NCBI GenBank assembly: GCA_023379705.1 | Contig: JAMCPS010000083.1 | Span: 1-35,634, forward strand | Length of the DNA: 35,634 nt | From: Campylobacterota bacterium | GTDB taxonomy: Bacteria; Campylobacterota; Campylobacteria; Campylobacterales; Sulfurimonadaceae | Reading direction: 5' to 3' | Part shown: one piece after another, positions 1 through 6,445 of the stretch | Position numbering within the stretch: position 1 is the first letter of the stretch | Layout: the number at the start of each line of letters is the position of its first letter | Made by a program: the position numbers and the translations under genes | Notes under the pieces: generated by a model | What the model saw: only the letters and a program-made list of their open reading frames with translations | Databases searched by the model: none | Told to the model about the DNA's origin: nothing

Positions 1-969
1 ACGATCTTAGACAAACGGATGTATCATAAAATCATTCAGCTGTATAATGATGGCTATCAACTTGCTTTGTATGACATTACGTTAAATTCCATCCCAAAGT
101 TAAAAAAACTAAAATATCTATTTCCCTACATCACGTACCTCAAAATTAACATGAAAGATTTTTCACAGCAATACCTCATTAAACTAAAAAAGGTAATCGA
201 ACCTTATCCCATTCATGTGATCGGCACCCAGATCAACAACTATAATCTCTATGGAACCACTCTTGGGCTCAATTTTCGTTATGTTCAGGGAAATTACTTT
301 AGTGAACCCGAATCGTTTAAACATAAAACACAAGATGCCAATACTTTTACAATTATTCAACTCTACAACATGTTAATGTCTGATGCTGAGATACAGGATT
401 TGGTTCGAATGTTTGAAATACATTCTGATTTGACACTTCAACTGCTTCGTTATATCAATTCACAACATTTTAATTTGCAAAACCATGTCTCATCCATTCA
501 GCAAGTTTTAACATTGTTAGGACGAAAAGCTCTGGGAAGTTGGCTAATGCTTCTAATCTATGGAAAATCTGTCAACAATTCAAAATATCAGTCACCCCTT
601 CAATTAATGGTACAAAACAGAGCAATAGTACTGGGTAAGCTCTATAAATTAATACATCCAAACGCGAATAAAGAGGAGGAAGGGAAGGTATTTTTTGTTG
701 CAATCATGTCTTTATCCAGTGCCGTTATGTCACTGCCATTATCATTAATATTAAAAGAAATGAAACTTTCTTCTGAACTTATTGAAGCCTTACTGCATCG
801 TGAGGGACTATTGGGAGAATTACTATCATTAGCGGAAGAGATTGAGAAATTCGAAGTAGAAAAAATTCAAGCATTCATCGAAAAATATCACTTGAACCCT
901 CAGTCTGTTTTTTCACTTTTGCGAGAATCGATAACAAGCGTCAACAAATTTGAGTCTTCTATCGCATAA
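1..969 (+). CDS. EAL-HDOD (YuxH-like) signalling protein, 5' partial
   Basis: The frame is open to the first base of the window, so the start lies upstream; the ATG at 19 is internal. The visible 322 residues hold the end of a degenerate EAL domain followed by a HDOD domain of about 200 residues. The HDOD part contains the LLRYINS segment and the LGRKALGSWLMLLIYGKS stretch, typical of the modified HD-GYP/HDOD fold, which usually acts as a protein-binding signalling module. The protein is clearly paralogous to the complete gene at 30237-31424 and begins at about residue 100 of that protein: GYQLAL matches GYRFAL there, and the HDOD helices align. The family is known for EAL domains that lost phosphodiesterase activity, but the catalytic EAL motif is outside this window and cannot be checked. 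Exact role unknown. Confidence 0.8.
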   Translation, partial: TILDKRMYHKIIQLYNDGYQLALYDITLNSIPKLKKLKYLFPYITYLKINMKDFSQQYLIKLKKVIEPYPIHVIGTQINNYNLYGTTLGLNFRYVQGNYFSEPESFKHKTQDANTFTIIQLYNMLMSDAEIQDLVRMFEIHSDLTLQLLRYINSQHFNLQNHVSSIQQVLTLLGRKALGSWLMLLIYGKSVNNSKYQSPLQLMVQNRAIVLGKLYKLIHPNANKEEEGKVFFVAIMSLSSAVMSLPLSLILKEMKLSSELIEALLHREGLLGELLSLAEEIEKFEVEKIQAFIEKYHLNPQSVFSLLRESITSVNKFESSIA

Positions 970-988
970 ATAACATTGGGGTTCCCCT

Positions 989-1795
989 CTATTTTTCTAG
1001 CTCAAGTGCCAATTCCGAAAACACACGAGCTTTGGCACTATTGTATCGATACACTTGTCCACTTTTTTCAAGTAACCCTATTTTTTGATTCAATTGTGTC
1101 AATGAGGTAATCAAAGAATTCCGATTTTTAACCACTTTTCCCTTTTCATCAGTACTTACTTGATTCTTCATGCCGACGTAATTTTTCATATGAATCACAT
1201 ATCCGTTTGTTGTCTCTAACGCATCTGAAATACTCTGCATAGCAGATGCCATTGTTGCAGTAGTTGAAGAAATTTCCTGCAATGAAAGTTCTAAATTTCT
1301 CGCATCAGAGAGTAGTTTTGTATCGCCATAAACGGCTAATTTTGAAATTTCTGCTGATGTAGCCGTTTTCCGATTTAGTTTTTCAAACTCATCCAAAAAA
1401 ATATTAGAACTTAATTTGTATTGGTTAAATGCATTGGCTGTTTGACCAAGATTTAGCGCAGTTTTTGAAATGAGCTTCGTTGTACTGCATACTTCACCTG
1501 CATACGGGATTGGTATAAATCGTGCAACATTACTGATTTGCGCGCTTGATTTAAATATATCAGAATATTCACTTACGGTTTTGCTTAACAAGAACATACT
1601 GATTTCAAAAGTTTTATTGTTTTGTTTCTCTTCACGTAATGCCACAGCAACTTGTTCTAAATGATTAAATGCATAGAGATTTAATCTTTCGGTATTAATA
1701 CATGACTTTTCTACTGTAGGCATTGTGGGAGAAATAGTAGTAGTACAACCCGTAAAAATAAATGCCATGAGCATAAACAGTAACAAATTCTGCAA
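989..1795 (-). CDS. Putative lipoprotein of unknown function
   Basis: 268 residues. The N-terminus is a short hydrophobic signal sequence ending in the lipobox FTGC, with the lipidated cysteine at residue 17, so an outer- or inner-membrane lipoprotein facing the periplasm is expected. The rest is mostly predicted helix with many Ser, Thr, Glu, Lys and Leu, and no domain I recognise. The gene lies 36 bases downstream of the Kef-type antiporter on the same strand and may be co-transcribed with it. Its 3' end converges on the EAL-HDOD gene with only 19 bases between them; that gap holds a weak GGGG/CCCC hairpin (978-987) followed by a T-rich stretch on the plus strand. No function is assigned. 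Confidence 0.75.
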   Translation of the reverse strand: MQNLLLFMLMAFIFTGCTTTISPTMPTVEKSCINTERLNLYAFNHLEQVAVALREEKQNNKTFEISMFLLSKTVSEYSDIFKSSAQISNVARFIPIPYAGEVCSTTKLISKTALNLGQTANAFNQYKLSSNIFLDEFEKLNRKTATSAEISKLAVYGDTKLLSDARNLELSLQEISSTTATMASAMQSISDALETTNGYVIHMKNYVGMKNQVSTDEKGKVVKNRNSLITSLTQLNQKIGLLEKSGQVYRYNSAKARVFSELALELEK

Positions 1796-1831
1796 TTCAA
1801 TTTCCTTTTTTAAAAGTATATCTATTCTAGT

Positions 1832-3433
1832 TCACAACTTTATGAGTGCATGTTTAACAAGTAGATCTGCTATTTCAAAGCTTGCATCGACAAACTCTAA
1901 TTCCGGAAGGTCTCTCATGCTTTTTCGCTCATCAGCACTGTCAATTTTGACAATTATATTAGCTTCTTTACTGTAACCAAGTACGGCTTCACTAATAAGT
2001 CGTCGGGTGTGTTCACTGCTCATGGTGATAATGATAGCTTTTGCCTCTTTCACCATCAATGACTCCAAAACAGGTAGTTTATTTAAGTGCCCGAAATAAG
2101 CCATGTATCCTAGTTTTCTGGCATGCAATACGTGCTTTAAATTATCGGAGATAATAATAAAATTTGCCCCTTTTGTCTGCAAAGAGGAGGCAACAATTTT
2201 ACCAAGAATCGCAAATCCGGCAACAATAATATGATCTTTGCGCTCTATGGGAGTGATGACGTCCGATTCGTAGTACTCTTTTTCGAAATAAGATGAAAGC
2301 TTATAAATATTTCCGATAATAAATGGGGTCAGAATCATCGATATCACACTCACAAGTATCAAAAAACTCGCCATTTCTTGCGATATAAGCTTATGCCCCC
2401 CTGCTAGGGTAAAAATAGCAAAGGAAAACTCGCCAATTTGAGCAAGTGCAAGTGCCGTTTTGGCCGAGGTGTTTTTATCGGAGTTTCTTCGTATAATGGC
2501 ATAAATTACGGCCGCTTTAAAGAGCATGGCAAAGATAAAGACAAACGTGATGATGTGTATGTTTTCAAGAAAATAGAACAGATCGATTTTAGTCCCCACA
2601 CCAAAGAAAAAGGCTCCAAGAAGCAGATCTTTATAACTGGCAATATCGGATTCCACTTTGACGTTGTAACGTGTATCCGCGATGATCATTCCTGCAATAA
2701 ACGCTCCCAGCGAATAGGTAAATCCCATGCTGTGTGCAAGAAGTGAAGCCCCGATAAGAATGGAGAATACCGAGCCTAAAAATAGCTCTTCAAGTTCTGC
2801 TTTTGCGGAGAACTGTAACAGTGCATTAACAATCTTGTCGCCTAACGTAAACATAAATACTACGACGAATACGGCTGATAGGAGAGTTTTAACAAGGACT
2901 TCACCAAGTGAGAGTGTGTCGTTGGATAAAAAAGTGATAAGGAGCAAAATAGGGATGACGGCAAGATCTTGAAAGATCAAAATTCCCATCGATTTTTGTC
3001 CATATGGAGTATGTATGTCTTTGGACTCTTTGAGATAGGTGAGCACAATGGCGGTAGATGAGAGGGAAAAAGCCAAAGAAATGATGAGGGATGTATTGAA
3101 ATTGAGCCCAAAAAGAGTATAAGAGAGAATGAAAATCACGACGACGCTGGAAATAACCTGCAATAGGCCGTTTGTAAGGAGAATCTCTTTCATCTTTTTG
3201 ATTTTGTCTAAACTCAGCTCAAGTCCGATGGTAAACATCAAAAAGACAATCCCAAATTCTCCGATCAAATCCAATGAATCATTTGAAAGTCCATTAAATC
3301 CAAAAAGAGTGCTGATAATGGTTCCTGTCGCAATATAACCGATGATATGCGATATCCCGAATCTTTTGAGGATGATGTTCAAAACTGTCGCAATTGAAAT
3401 GGTTAAAAAAATTGATAAAAGTAAGTTTTCCAT
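1832..3433 (-). CDS. Kef-type CPA2 cation:proton antiporter with C-terminal RCK (TrkA-N) domain
   Basis: 533 residues. Residues 1 to about 385 form a run of 12-13 hydrophobic segments with the CPA2 features GEFGIVFLMFTIGLELS, FSLSSTAIVL and QIGEFSFAIFTL. From about residue 398 (DHIIVAGFAILGKIVA) a soluble Rossmann-type RCK/TrkA-N domain follows. Proteins of this architecture exchange K+ or Na+ for H+ across the inner membrane and are gated through the RCK domain by nucleotides or thiols. The usual GxGxxG loop reads GFAILG, so the second glycine is replaced. The ATG has no Shine-Dalgarno, and a TATAAT hexamer ends only 6 bases before it, which suggests a leaderless transcript. The cation is not deducible from sequence. 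Confidence 0.88.
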   Translation of the reverse strand: MENLLLSIFLTISIATVLNIILKRFGISHIIGYIATGTIISTLFGFNGLSNDSLDLIGEFGIVFLMFTIGLELSLDKIKKMKEILLTNGLLQVISSVVVIFILSYTLFGLNFNTSLIISLAFSLSSTAIVLTYLKESKDIHTPYGQKSMGILIFQDLAVIPILLLITFLSNDTLSLGEVLVKTLLSAVFVVVFMFTLGDKIVNALLQFSAKAELEELFLGSVFSILIGASLLAHSMGFTYSLGAFIAGMIIADTRYNVKVESDIASYKDLLLGAFFFGVGTKIDLFYFLENIHIITFVFIFAMLFKAAVIYAIIRRNSDKNTSAKTALALAQIGEFSFAIFTLAGGHKLISQEMASFLILVSVISMILTPFIIGNIYKLSSYFEKEYYESDVITPIERKDHIIVAGFAILGKIVASSLQTKGANFIIISDNLKHVLHARKLGYMAYFGHLNKLPVLESLMVKEAKAIIITMSSEHTRRLISEAVLGYSKEANIIVKIDSADERKSMRDLPELEFVDASFEIADLLVKHALIKL

Positions 3434-3439
3434 ACGATA

Positions 3440-3445
3440 ATTATA
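3440..3445 (-). promoter_or_regulatory. Candidate -10 box of the antiporter gene
   Basis: The minus strand reads TATAAT at 3445-3440, then TATCGT, then the ATG at 3433. With the usual 6-7 bases from -10 to +1, transcription would start at or next to the A of the start codon. No clear -35 is visible. Assignment rests on motif and position only. Confidence 0.45.
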
Positions 3446-3518
3446 GTGTATTAGACCCTCTTATTGTATTTAAAATCTACACAAATACAGAAAAACTAAT
3501 AAGTTCCTTCTACTATAT

Positions 3519-3701
3519 AAAGAGACTAATTGTTCCAATGTTGTAGCACTCGAAAAATCTCTTGGTCGTAAACTAAATAGAGCAAGTTTGAAAGCTGCAA
3601 GCGAAGAACTTCTAAATGAAACTATCATCTTTATCAATCCATGAGGTTGGCTTTATGGAAAACGAGCACGAGAAATAGCTATTGATGTGGAGATGGCGTA
3701 A
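3519..3701 (+). pseudogene. Decayed coding remnant, family unknown
   Basis: One frame encodes a protein-like stretch with a helical composition (EKSLGRKLNRASLKAASEE) up to a TGA at 3642-3644. The same frame continues as GWLYGKRAREIAIDVEMA to a TAA at 3699-3701. There is no start codon or ribosome site in front of it. The charged, non-repetitive composition across the stop looks like a degraded gene rather than random intergenic DNA. I do not recognise the family. It could be a scar of an earlier insertion next to the island or the remains of a host gene. Confidence 0.35.
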
Positions 3702-3852
3702 GATATTAAAAAGGTAAATTTAGTCCACTAATCATCTTTCAGATTTCCCATTGTTTTAAGAGCATTGATTGATATTAAAAGGCCACTTACTTTACAAAAG
3801 GTAGTATTTTTTATTTTTATATGGGTTTAAAAGCATTTAAAATAGGGGAATT

Positions 3853-3867
3853 TTTGGTGGGCTGTGC
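3853..3867. repeat. Candidate left attachment site (imperfect copy of tmRNA 3' end)
   Basis: TTTGGTGG followed by GCTGTGC matches TTTGGTGG-A-GCTGTGC at 13301-13316, in the same orientation, with a single-base indel and no similarity beyond it. A direct repeat of the tmRNA 3' end is expected at the far end of an element integrated there, and this copy lies just outside the arm-type repeats. It is short, so chance similarity is possible. Confidence 0.45.
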
Positions 3868-3919
3868 TCAACTGCTTAACCCATATTTTGCGATGTTTAA
3901 AAGGTGTCTATATAAAAAA

Positions 3920-3940
3920 GGTACATTAAAAGGTACATTA
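3920..3940 (+). repeat. Two GGTACATTA repeats (candidate integrase arm sites, left end)
   Basis: GGTACATTA occurs at 3920-3928 and 3932-3940, with starts 12 bases apart. The same 9-mer recurs at the opposite end of the island beside the integrase gene, also with a 12-base step. Paired clusters of a short repeat at both ends of an integrated element are typical of arm-type sites bound by the N-terminal domain of tyrosine integrases. Confidence 0.6.
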
Positions 3941-3950
3941 GGATTAAAGT

Positions 3951-4208
3951 CTACACAAAGTCTTTATCTTTTGTGAAGAGGCCAAAAAGGTTCTTGAATA
4001 AAAAAGCCTCAATAATAAAAACTGGGGCGATAAAAATCATCAAGACAAAACTCATAATCAAGCAAGCAATCGCGCTAAAAATGAATTCACCGAATACTCC
4101 GCTAAACAGACCTATTCCGTAGATTACGGTGGCATTAACAATAAACGTTAAATGGGTAAAAAACTCTTCGGAAGATGGGTTATTGTTCATAACAAAAGGA
4201 TAAAGCAA
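3951..4208 (-). CDS. Small membrane protein, last gene of the island
   Basis: 85 residues with a polar N-terminus and two long hydrophobic segments, roughly residues 22-50 and 52-75, followed by a charged tail ending KDKDFV. This gives a two-pass inner-membrane protein. It lies next to the left end of the island, downstream of a 23-base palindrome. No family is recognised. Small membrane proteins at the edges of phages and satellites often block superinfection, but nothing in the sequence proves that here. Start at ATG 4208; AAAGGAT lies 5 bases upstream on the minus strand. Confidence 0.6.
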   Translation of the reverse strand: MLYPFVMNNNPSSEEFFTHLTFIVNATVIYGIGLFSGVFGEFIFSAIACLIMSFVLMIFIAPVFIIEAFLFKNLFGLFTKDKDFV

Positions 4209-4228
4209 ATGAGCTTAAAGGATGGGCG

Positions 4229-4251
4229 GACCGGATCATGATGATCCGGTC
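4229..4251. repeat. Perfect 23-base palindrome (11-1-11)
   Basis: GACCGGATCAT, a central G, then ATGATCCGGTC are exactly complementary. The palindrome lies between the stop of the 94-aa gene (4259) and the start of the membrane protein gene (4208). It is much more GC-rich than the sequence around it. There is no T-run on either side, so it is not a canonical intrinsic terminator. A protein-binding site, an RNA hairpin that separates expression of the last gene, or a rho-dependent end are possible. Confidence 0.6.
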
Positions 4252-4258
4252 GGTGTCA

Positions 4259-4543
4259 TTATGCGGTTTTTGGGAGCATCTTTTTTAATATACCGACCTC
4301 AACTTGTGACTTTAGTTCGTACAATTCGTGTGTATCTTTCAAATAATCTCTGAAAGTGTCCAGAATATCTGTATATTTTTGAACAATGTGTTTATATCGG
4401 TCTTCCCATTCAGGGTTTTCTTTATCGTCAAATGTTACACCATCAACACACAAACATTCCGATTCAAATATATCATTATGCATAGATTCAAATACTTTTT
4501 TAATCTGCTCACTAGCCATTCGTGCTCTAAAATATTCACCCAT
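4259..4543 (-). CDS. Hypothetical island protein, 94 aa
   Basis: A small acidic protein, mostly predicted helix (ARMASEQIKKVFESMHNDIF and YTDILDTFRDYLKDTHELYELK). It has two cysteines in SECLCVDG and a cluster of aromatic and charged residues around NPEWEDRYKHIV. No domain is recognised. It is the third gene of a minus-strand group that starts with the HTH regulator at 5054; the gap from the gene before it is 10 bases, and the gap contains AAGGAGA, a good ribosome site. Island accessory function unknown. Confidence 0.55.
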   Translation of the reverse strand: MGEYFRARMASEQIKKVFESMHNDIFESECLCVDGVTFDDKENPEWEDRYKHIVQKYTDILDTFRDYLKDTHELYELKSQVEVGILKKMLPKTA

Positions 4544-4553
4544 TACTTTCTCC

Positions 4554-4859
4554 TTATGCAGCCATGCCGATACGCTCCAAGCGTTTCAGCATAAATTTTT
4601 CATCATCCATTAATGATAAGCTCCATGAAAGCATATCCCCGACACGATCAACATAGATAATTAGGTCTACACTCCCCGGTTGAATTACTCTTGATAGGAG
4701 GGGAAGATTTCTATCTTTCGACGATTGTCTATTGGTCATACTATCAATTTGTATAATCTCACATTCTGCAAAGGTGAGTTCCATATCTTCAAGGTCATTT
4801 ATAAAACGTTCTGATTCAAACGCCTGTTCTTTGATCGTTGCTATGCTTACTGGATCCAT
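4554..4859 (-). CDS. Hypothetical island protein, 101 aa
   Basis: Acidic, without signal peptide or membrane segment. The first half is helical and Glu-rich (EQAFESERFINDLEDMELTFAE in two parts), and the second half holds VIQPGSVDLIIYVDRVGDML, which looks like a small alpha/beta fold. No family is recognised. The ATG at 4859 follows the stop of the HTH gene (4860-4862) with no gap, so translational coupling is likely, and the two proteins are probably made together. Confidence 0.55.
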   Translation of the reverse strand: MDPVSIATIKEQAFESERFINDLEDMELTFAECEIIQIDSMTNRQSSKDRNLPLLSRVIQPGSVDLIIYVDRVGDMLSWSLSLMDDEKFMLKRLERIGMAA

Positions 4860-5054
4860 CTATTCCCCTTTGTAGTTTTTAACGATTTTGAGAGCATCAT
4901 CTAGCGTGATCTCCAACTCTTTTAATTTTGCCTCGCACTCAAACGATTTTTTGATCCTGGTGTAAAGCTCAGGCCGTTCCGTCTTCCATCGGCTGAATGT
5001 TACCGGGCTTATATCGATAGCGACGGCGATTTCTTTGTCTTTGATCTGTGCCAT
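4860..5054 (-). CDS. Small helix-turn-helix DNA-binding protein (candidate island repressor)
   Basis: 64 residues. Residues 6-30 (DKEIAVAIDISPVTFSRWKTERPEL) read as a helix-turn-helix of the phage-regulator type, with an SPVTFSRWK recognition helix. The remainder is a charged helix. It is the first gene of the leftward early-like group. AGGGGA lies 5 bases before the ATG. The perfect inverted repeat GTTATC-N5-GATAAC (5066-5082) lies 12-28 bases upstream of its start and a TTGACA-containing promoter lies further upstream, which fits autoregulation. Whether it represses or activates the island is not visible from sequence. Confidence 0.65.
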   Translation of the reverse strand: MAQIKDKEIAVAIDISPVTFSRWKTERPELYTRIKKSFECEAKLKELEITLDDALKIVKNYKGE

Positions 5055-5065
5055 GTTTCCCCTTG

Positions 5066-5082
5066 GTTATCGCATTGATAAC
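5066..5082. promoter_or_regulatory. Operator-like inverted repeat upstream of the HTH gene
   Basis: GTTATC, five bases, GATAAC is a perfect 6+6 inverted repeat, followed at once by a further GTTAT half-site (5085-5089). It lies between the candidate promoter and the ribosome site of the 64-aa HTH protein. The position suits an autoregulatory operator; the binding protein is inferred. Confidence 0.5.
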
Positions 5083-5104
5083 GTGTTATTGATATTCAGC
5101 TCAA

Positions 5105-5134
5105 ATCTTAGCGATATTTTGCCGATATTGTCAA
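5105..5134 (-). promoter_or_regulatory. Candidate sigma70 promoter of the HTH gene group
   Basis: The minus strand reads TTGACA (5134-5129), 18 bases, then TAAGAT (5110-5105). The spacer contains most of one copy of the TAGCGATATTTT direct repeat (5109-5120). The consensus -35 with a moderate -10 and a repeat overlapping the spacer suggest a regulated promoter. Confidence 0.5.
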
Positions 5135-5353
5135 GAGTAAAATTATCTAATAGTTAACAAATAGTATAAAATATGCACTTTTTATACTTAAATTGTTAAT
5201 TAACTGTATTGCTTAAGTTTACTTAGCAATATGATAATAATCTCTCGAAACTTAGAAAAGTTATTCACATATCGATAATTCTAGGCTGTCAATCTGTGAA
5301 TAGCGATATTTTTAAGGTTAAGTTTCCTTAATTGCTTAACAATACGATAATAA
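5109..5353. other. AT-rich repeat-bearing control region, candidate island replication origin
   Basis: Within the 450-base gap between the HTH gene and the 67-aa gene there are several repeats. TAGCGATATTTT occurs at 5109-5120 and 5301-5312. CAATATGATAATAA (5227-5240) and CAATACGATAATAA (5340-5353) differ by one base, each preceded by ATTGCTTAA (5208-5216, 5331-5339). GTTAATTAAC (5195-5204) is a perfect palindrome. TTATTCACA (5261-5269) and, inverted, TGTGAATAG (5295-5303) face each other 25 bases apart and carry the TTCAC core of epsilonproteobacterial DnaA boxes. Together this suits an operator cluster, an origin, or both. Confidence 0.45.
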
Positions 5354-5489
5354 ACTGCAAAAATAGCCCTTTTTGGTTAACATAATGTAGATTCTATTTA
5401 AAACGCACTTTGCAACCTTAAACGGCTAAAACGGTAATGATAGTCATTATACTAATTCGGACTACCCCTATAGCTCCCCCGCTGAAATA

Positions 5490-5498
5490 TGCTATACT
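5490..5498 (+). promoter_or_regulatory. Extended -10 promoter directly before the 67-aa gene
   Basis: TGC-TATACT (5490-5498) is followed by six bases and then the ATG at 5505, so the predicted transcription start coincides with the start codon. There is no Shine-Dalgarno. A leaderless mRNA is the natural reading. Confidence 0.45.
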
Positions 5499-5504
5499 TT
5501 TTTC

Positions 5505-5708
5505 ATGAACTGTGAAGCACTATTTAAACAAGCCTGGTCTATTGTCGAATGTATCCTTGGATTATTTGGCATAGTACTTCTTTCGATCATTGTTGCTTTA
5601 ATTGTCTCACTGATCGGGTTTGATAGCTCCTCGCCATATATCGGGGGCGGGTTCCTAATCTATGGAATTGCTACCGTGATCTTTAAATGTACTTCATCAA
5701 AGAAGTGA
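5505..5708 (+). CDS. Small two-segment membrane protein, the only plus-strand island gene
   Basis: 67 residues: a short polar start (MNCEALFKQAW), a long hydrophobic helix at about 14-37, a Ser/Gly-rich turn (GFDSSSPYIGGG), a second hydrophobic helix at about 46-60 and a lysine tail. The positive-inside rule places the C-terminus in the cytoplasm. It is transcribed opposite to every other island gene, from an extended -10 promoter placed for a leaderless message. Its 3' end overlaps the end of the convergent 185-aa gene by 12 bases. Function unknown; a lysogeny-type expression pattern and superinfection exclusion would fit but are not shown. Confidence 0.5.
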   Translation: MNCEALFKQAWSIVECILGLFGIVLLSIIVALIVSLIGFDSSSPYIGGGFLIYGIATVIFKCTSSKK

Positions 5709-6254
5709 TTTAACTCCGTAAATATTACTCACAGTTTCGGGACTCACTAATCTCCCGTGTAGCAATTCAACTACTTTTAACTCTGCTTTAGTGCTGCGGA
5801 ATTTACCGCCTGATATTTCATTGAGCAACGCTAAAAGGTCATTTGTGATCTCTATCACAGTCATATTTGCCTCATTCATGCCGGCAATATCACAGTCAAA
5901 CGTTTCCGCATCATCCTGATCCAATGCTCCTCTATCAAACATATCGGGGCGCATGATGGTGATCTGCTTCATCTCTGAAAGTAGGATGATTATTTGTTCC
6001 GGCGTTCGCTCATCCTTTGGTTTTGGTCGGTTACGTTCATTCGCTTCTCTTTGAGCATCACGGCTAGGGTCTTCCATCCCTCTGATTGCTTCTTTTGCTT
6101 CCTCGTACCTGTACCACCGTTTGGATGAATTAGGCTTAGGGTGATGAGGTATAAACCCGCCGTTTACCAATTGTATGAAATATGGAAGTTTGCCTTTGAA
6201 TACTCCGGCTTGCCTTAATTTGTTTACACACTCAGTCGCTGTGATAAGTTCCAT
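5697..6254 (-). CDS. Hypothetical island protein with DNA-binding-like N-terminus, 185 aa
   Basis: I place the start at ATG 6254 because AAAGGAA sits 6 bases upstream of it; the frame is open to 6350 but that earlier ATG has no ribosome site. Residues 1-55 (ITATECVNKLRQ, then FIPHHPKPNSSKRWYRYEEAKEAI) have the layout of a small winged-helix domain, as in excisionase or terminase-small-subunit N-termini. The middle is charged (ERNRPKPKDERTPEQ) and the C-terminal half is helical and acidic. No catalytic motif is visible. It lies downstream of recT, separated by a GC-rich structured stretch. DNA binding is an inference. Confidence 0.55.
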   Translation of the reverse strand: MELITATECVNKLRQAGVFKGKLPYFIQLVNGGFIPHHPKPNSSKRWYRYEEAKEAIRGMEDPSRDAQREANERNRPKPKDERTPEQIIILLSEMKQITIMRPDMFDRGALDQDDAETFDCDIAGMNEANMTVIEITNDLLALLNEISGGKFRSTKAELKVVELLHGRLVSPETVSNIYGVKSLL

Positions 6255-6374
6255 GAATTTCCTTTTGCATGAAATGTTTTCTAAAACTTCAGTAAACTTT
6301 GCCTTTTGGGTGATATTGTCATACACTACGTGTATGAGTGAATAACTCACAAAAGTTAAGCAAGTTCACGGGTC

Positions 6375-6436
6375 GAAAACTAGGCGTTTTCCGCGAGTCT
6401 TAAGCCCCGCACTGGGTCAAACCCTTAGGAGGACCC
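6375..6436. other. GC-rich segment with stacked inverted repeats
   Basis: GAAAAC-TAGGC-GTTTTC (6375-6391) is a perfect hairpin with a 5-base loop. GGGTC (6414-6418) pairs with GACCC (6432-6436), and GGGT with ACCC inside it. CTTAAG lies between. The segment is far more GC-rich than the AT-rich gaps of the island and lies between the recT stop (6446) and the next minus-strand gene. It may be a terminator, an untranslated regulatory element or a small structured RNA. No known family is recognised. Confidence 0.35.
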
Positions 6437-6445
6437 ATAATATAT

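Larger units (their letters stand above)
3434..3950. other. Long intergenic region: island left boundary and decayed sequence
   Basis: This stretch holds no intact gene. From left to right it contains the antiporter -10 box (3440-3445), a coding remnant with in-frame stops (3519-3701), an AT-rich spacer, a TTTGGTGG/GCTGTGC match to the 3' end of the tmRNA gene (3853-3867), an ACTGCTTAAC motif (3871-3880) shared with other island control regions, and two GGTACATTA direct repeats (3920-3940). The sequence from about 3853 is read as the inner left end of the integrated element, and what lies before it as host chromosome. Confidence 0.6.

Noticed and set aside
978-1000. Bidirectional terminator between the EAL-HDOD and lipoprotein genes
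   Set aside because: GGGG/CCCC has at most a 3-4 bp stem with a very short loop, so it is too weak to call as a feature.
6255-6350. N-terminal extension of the 185-aa island protein to ATG 6350
   Set aside because: The upstream ATG has no ribosome site, while ATG 6254 has AAAGGAA six bases before it, and domain similarity begins there.
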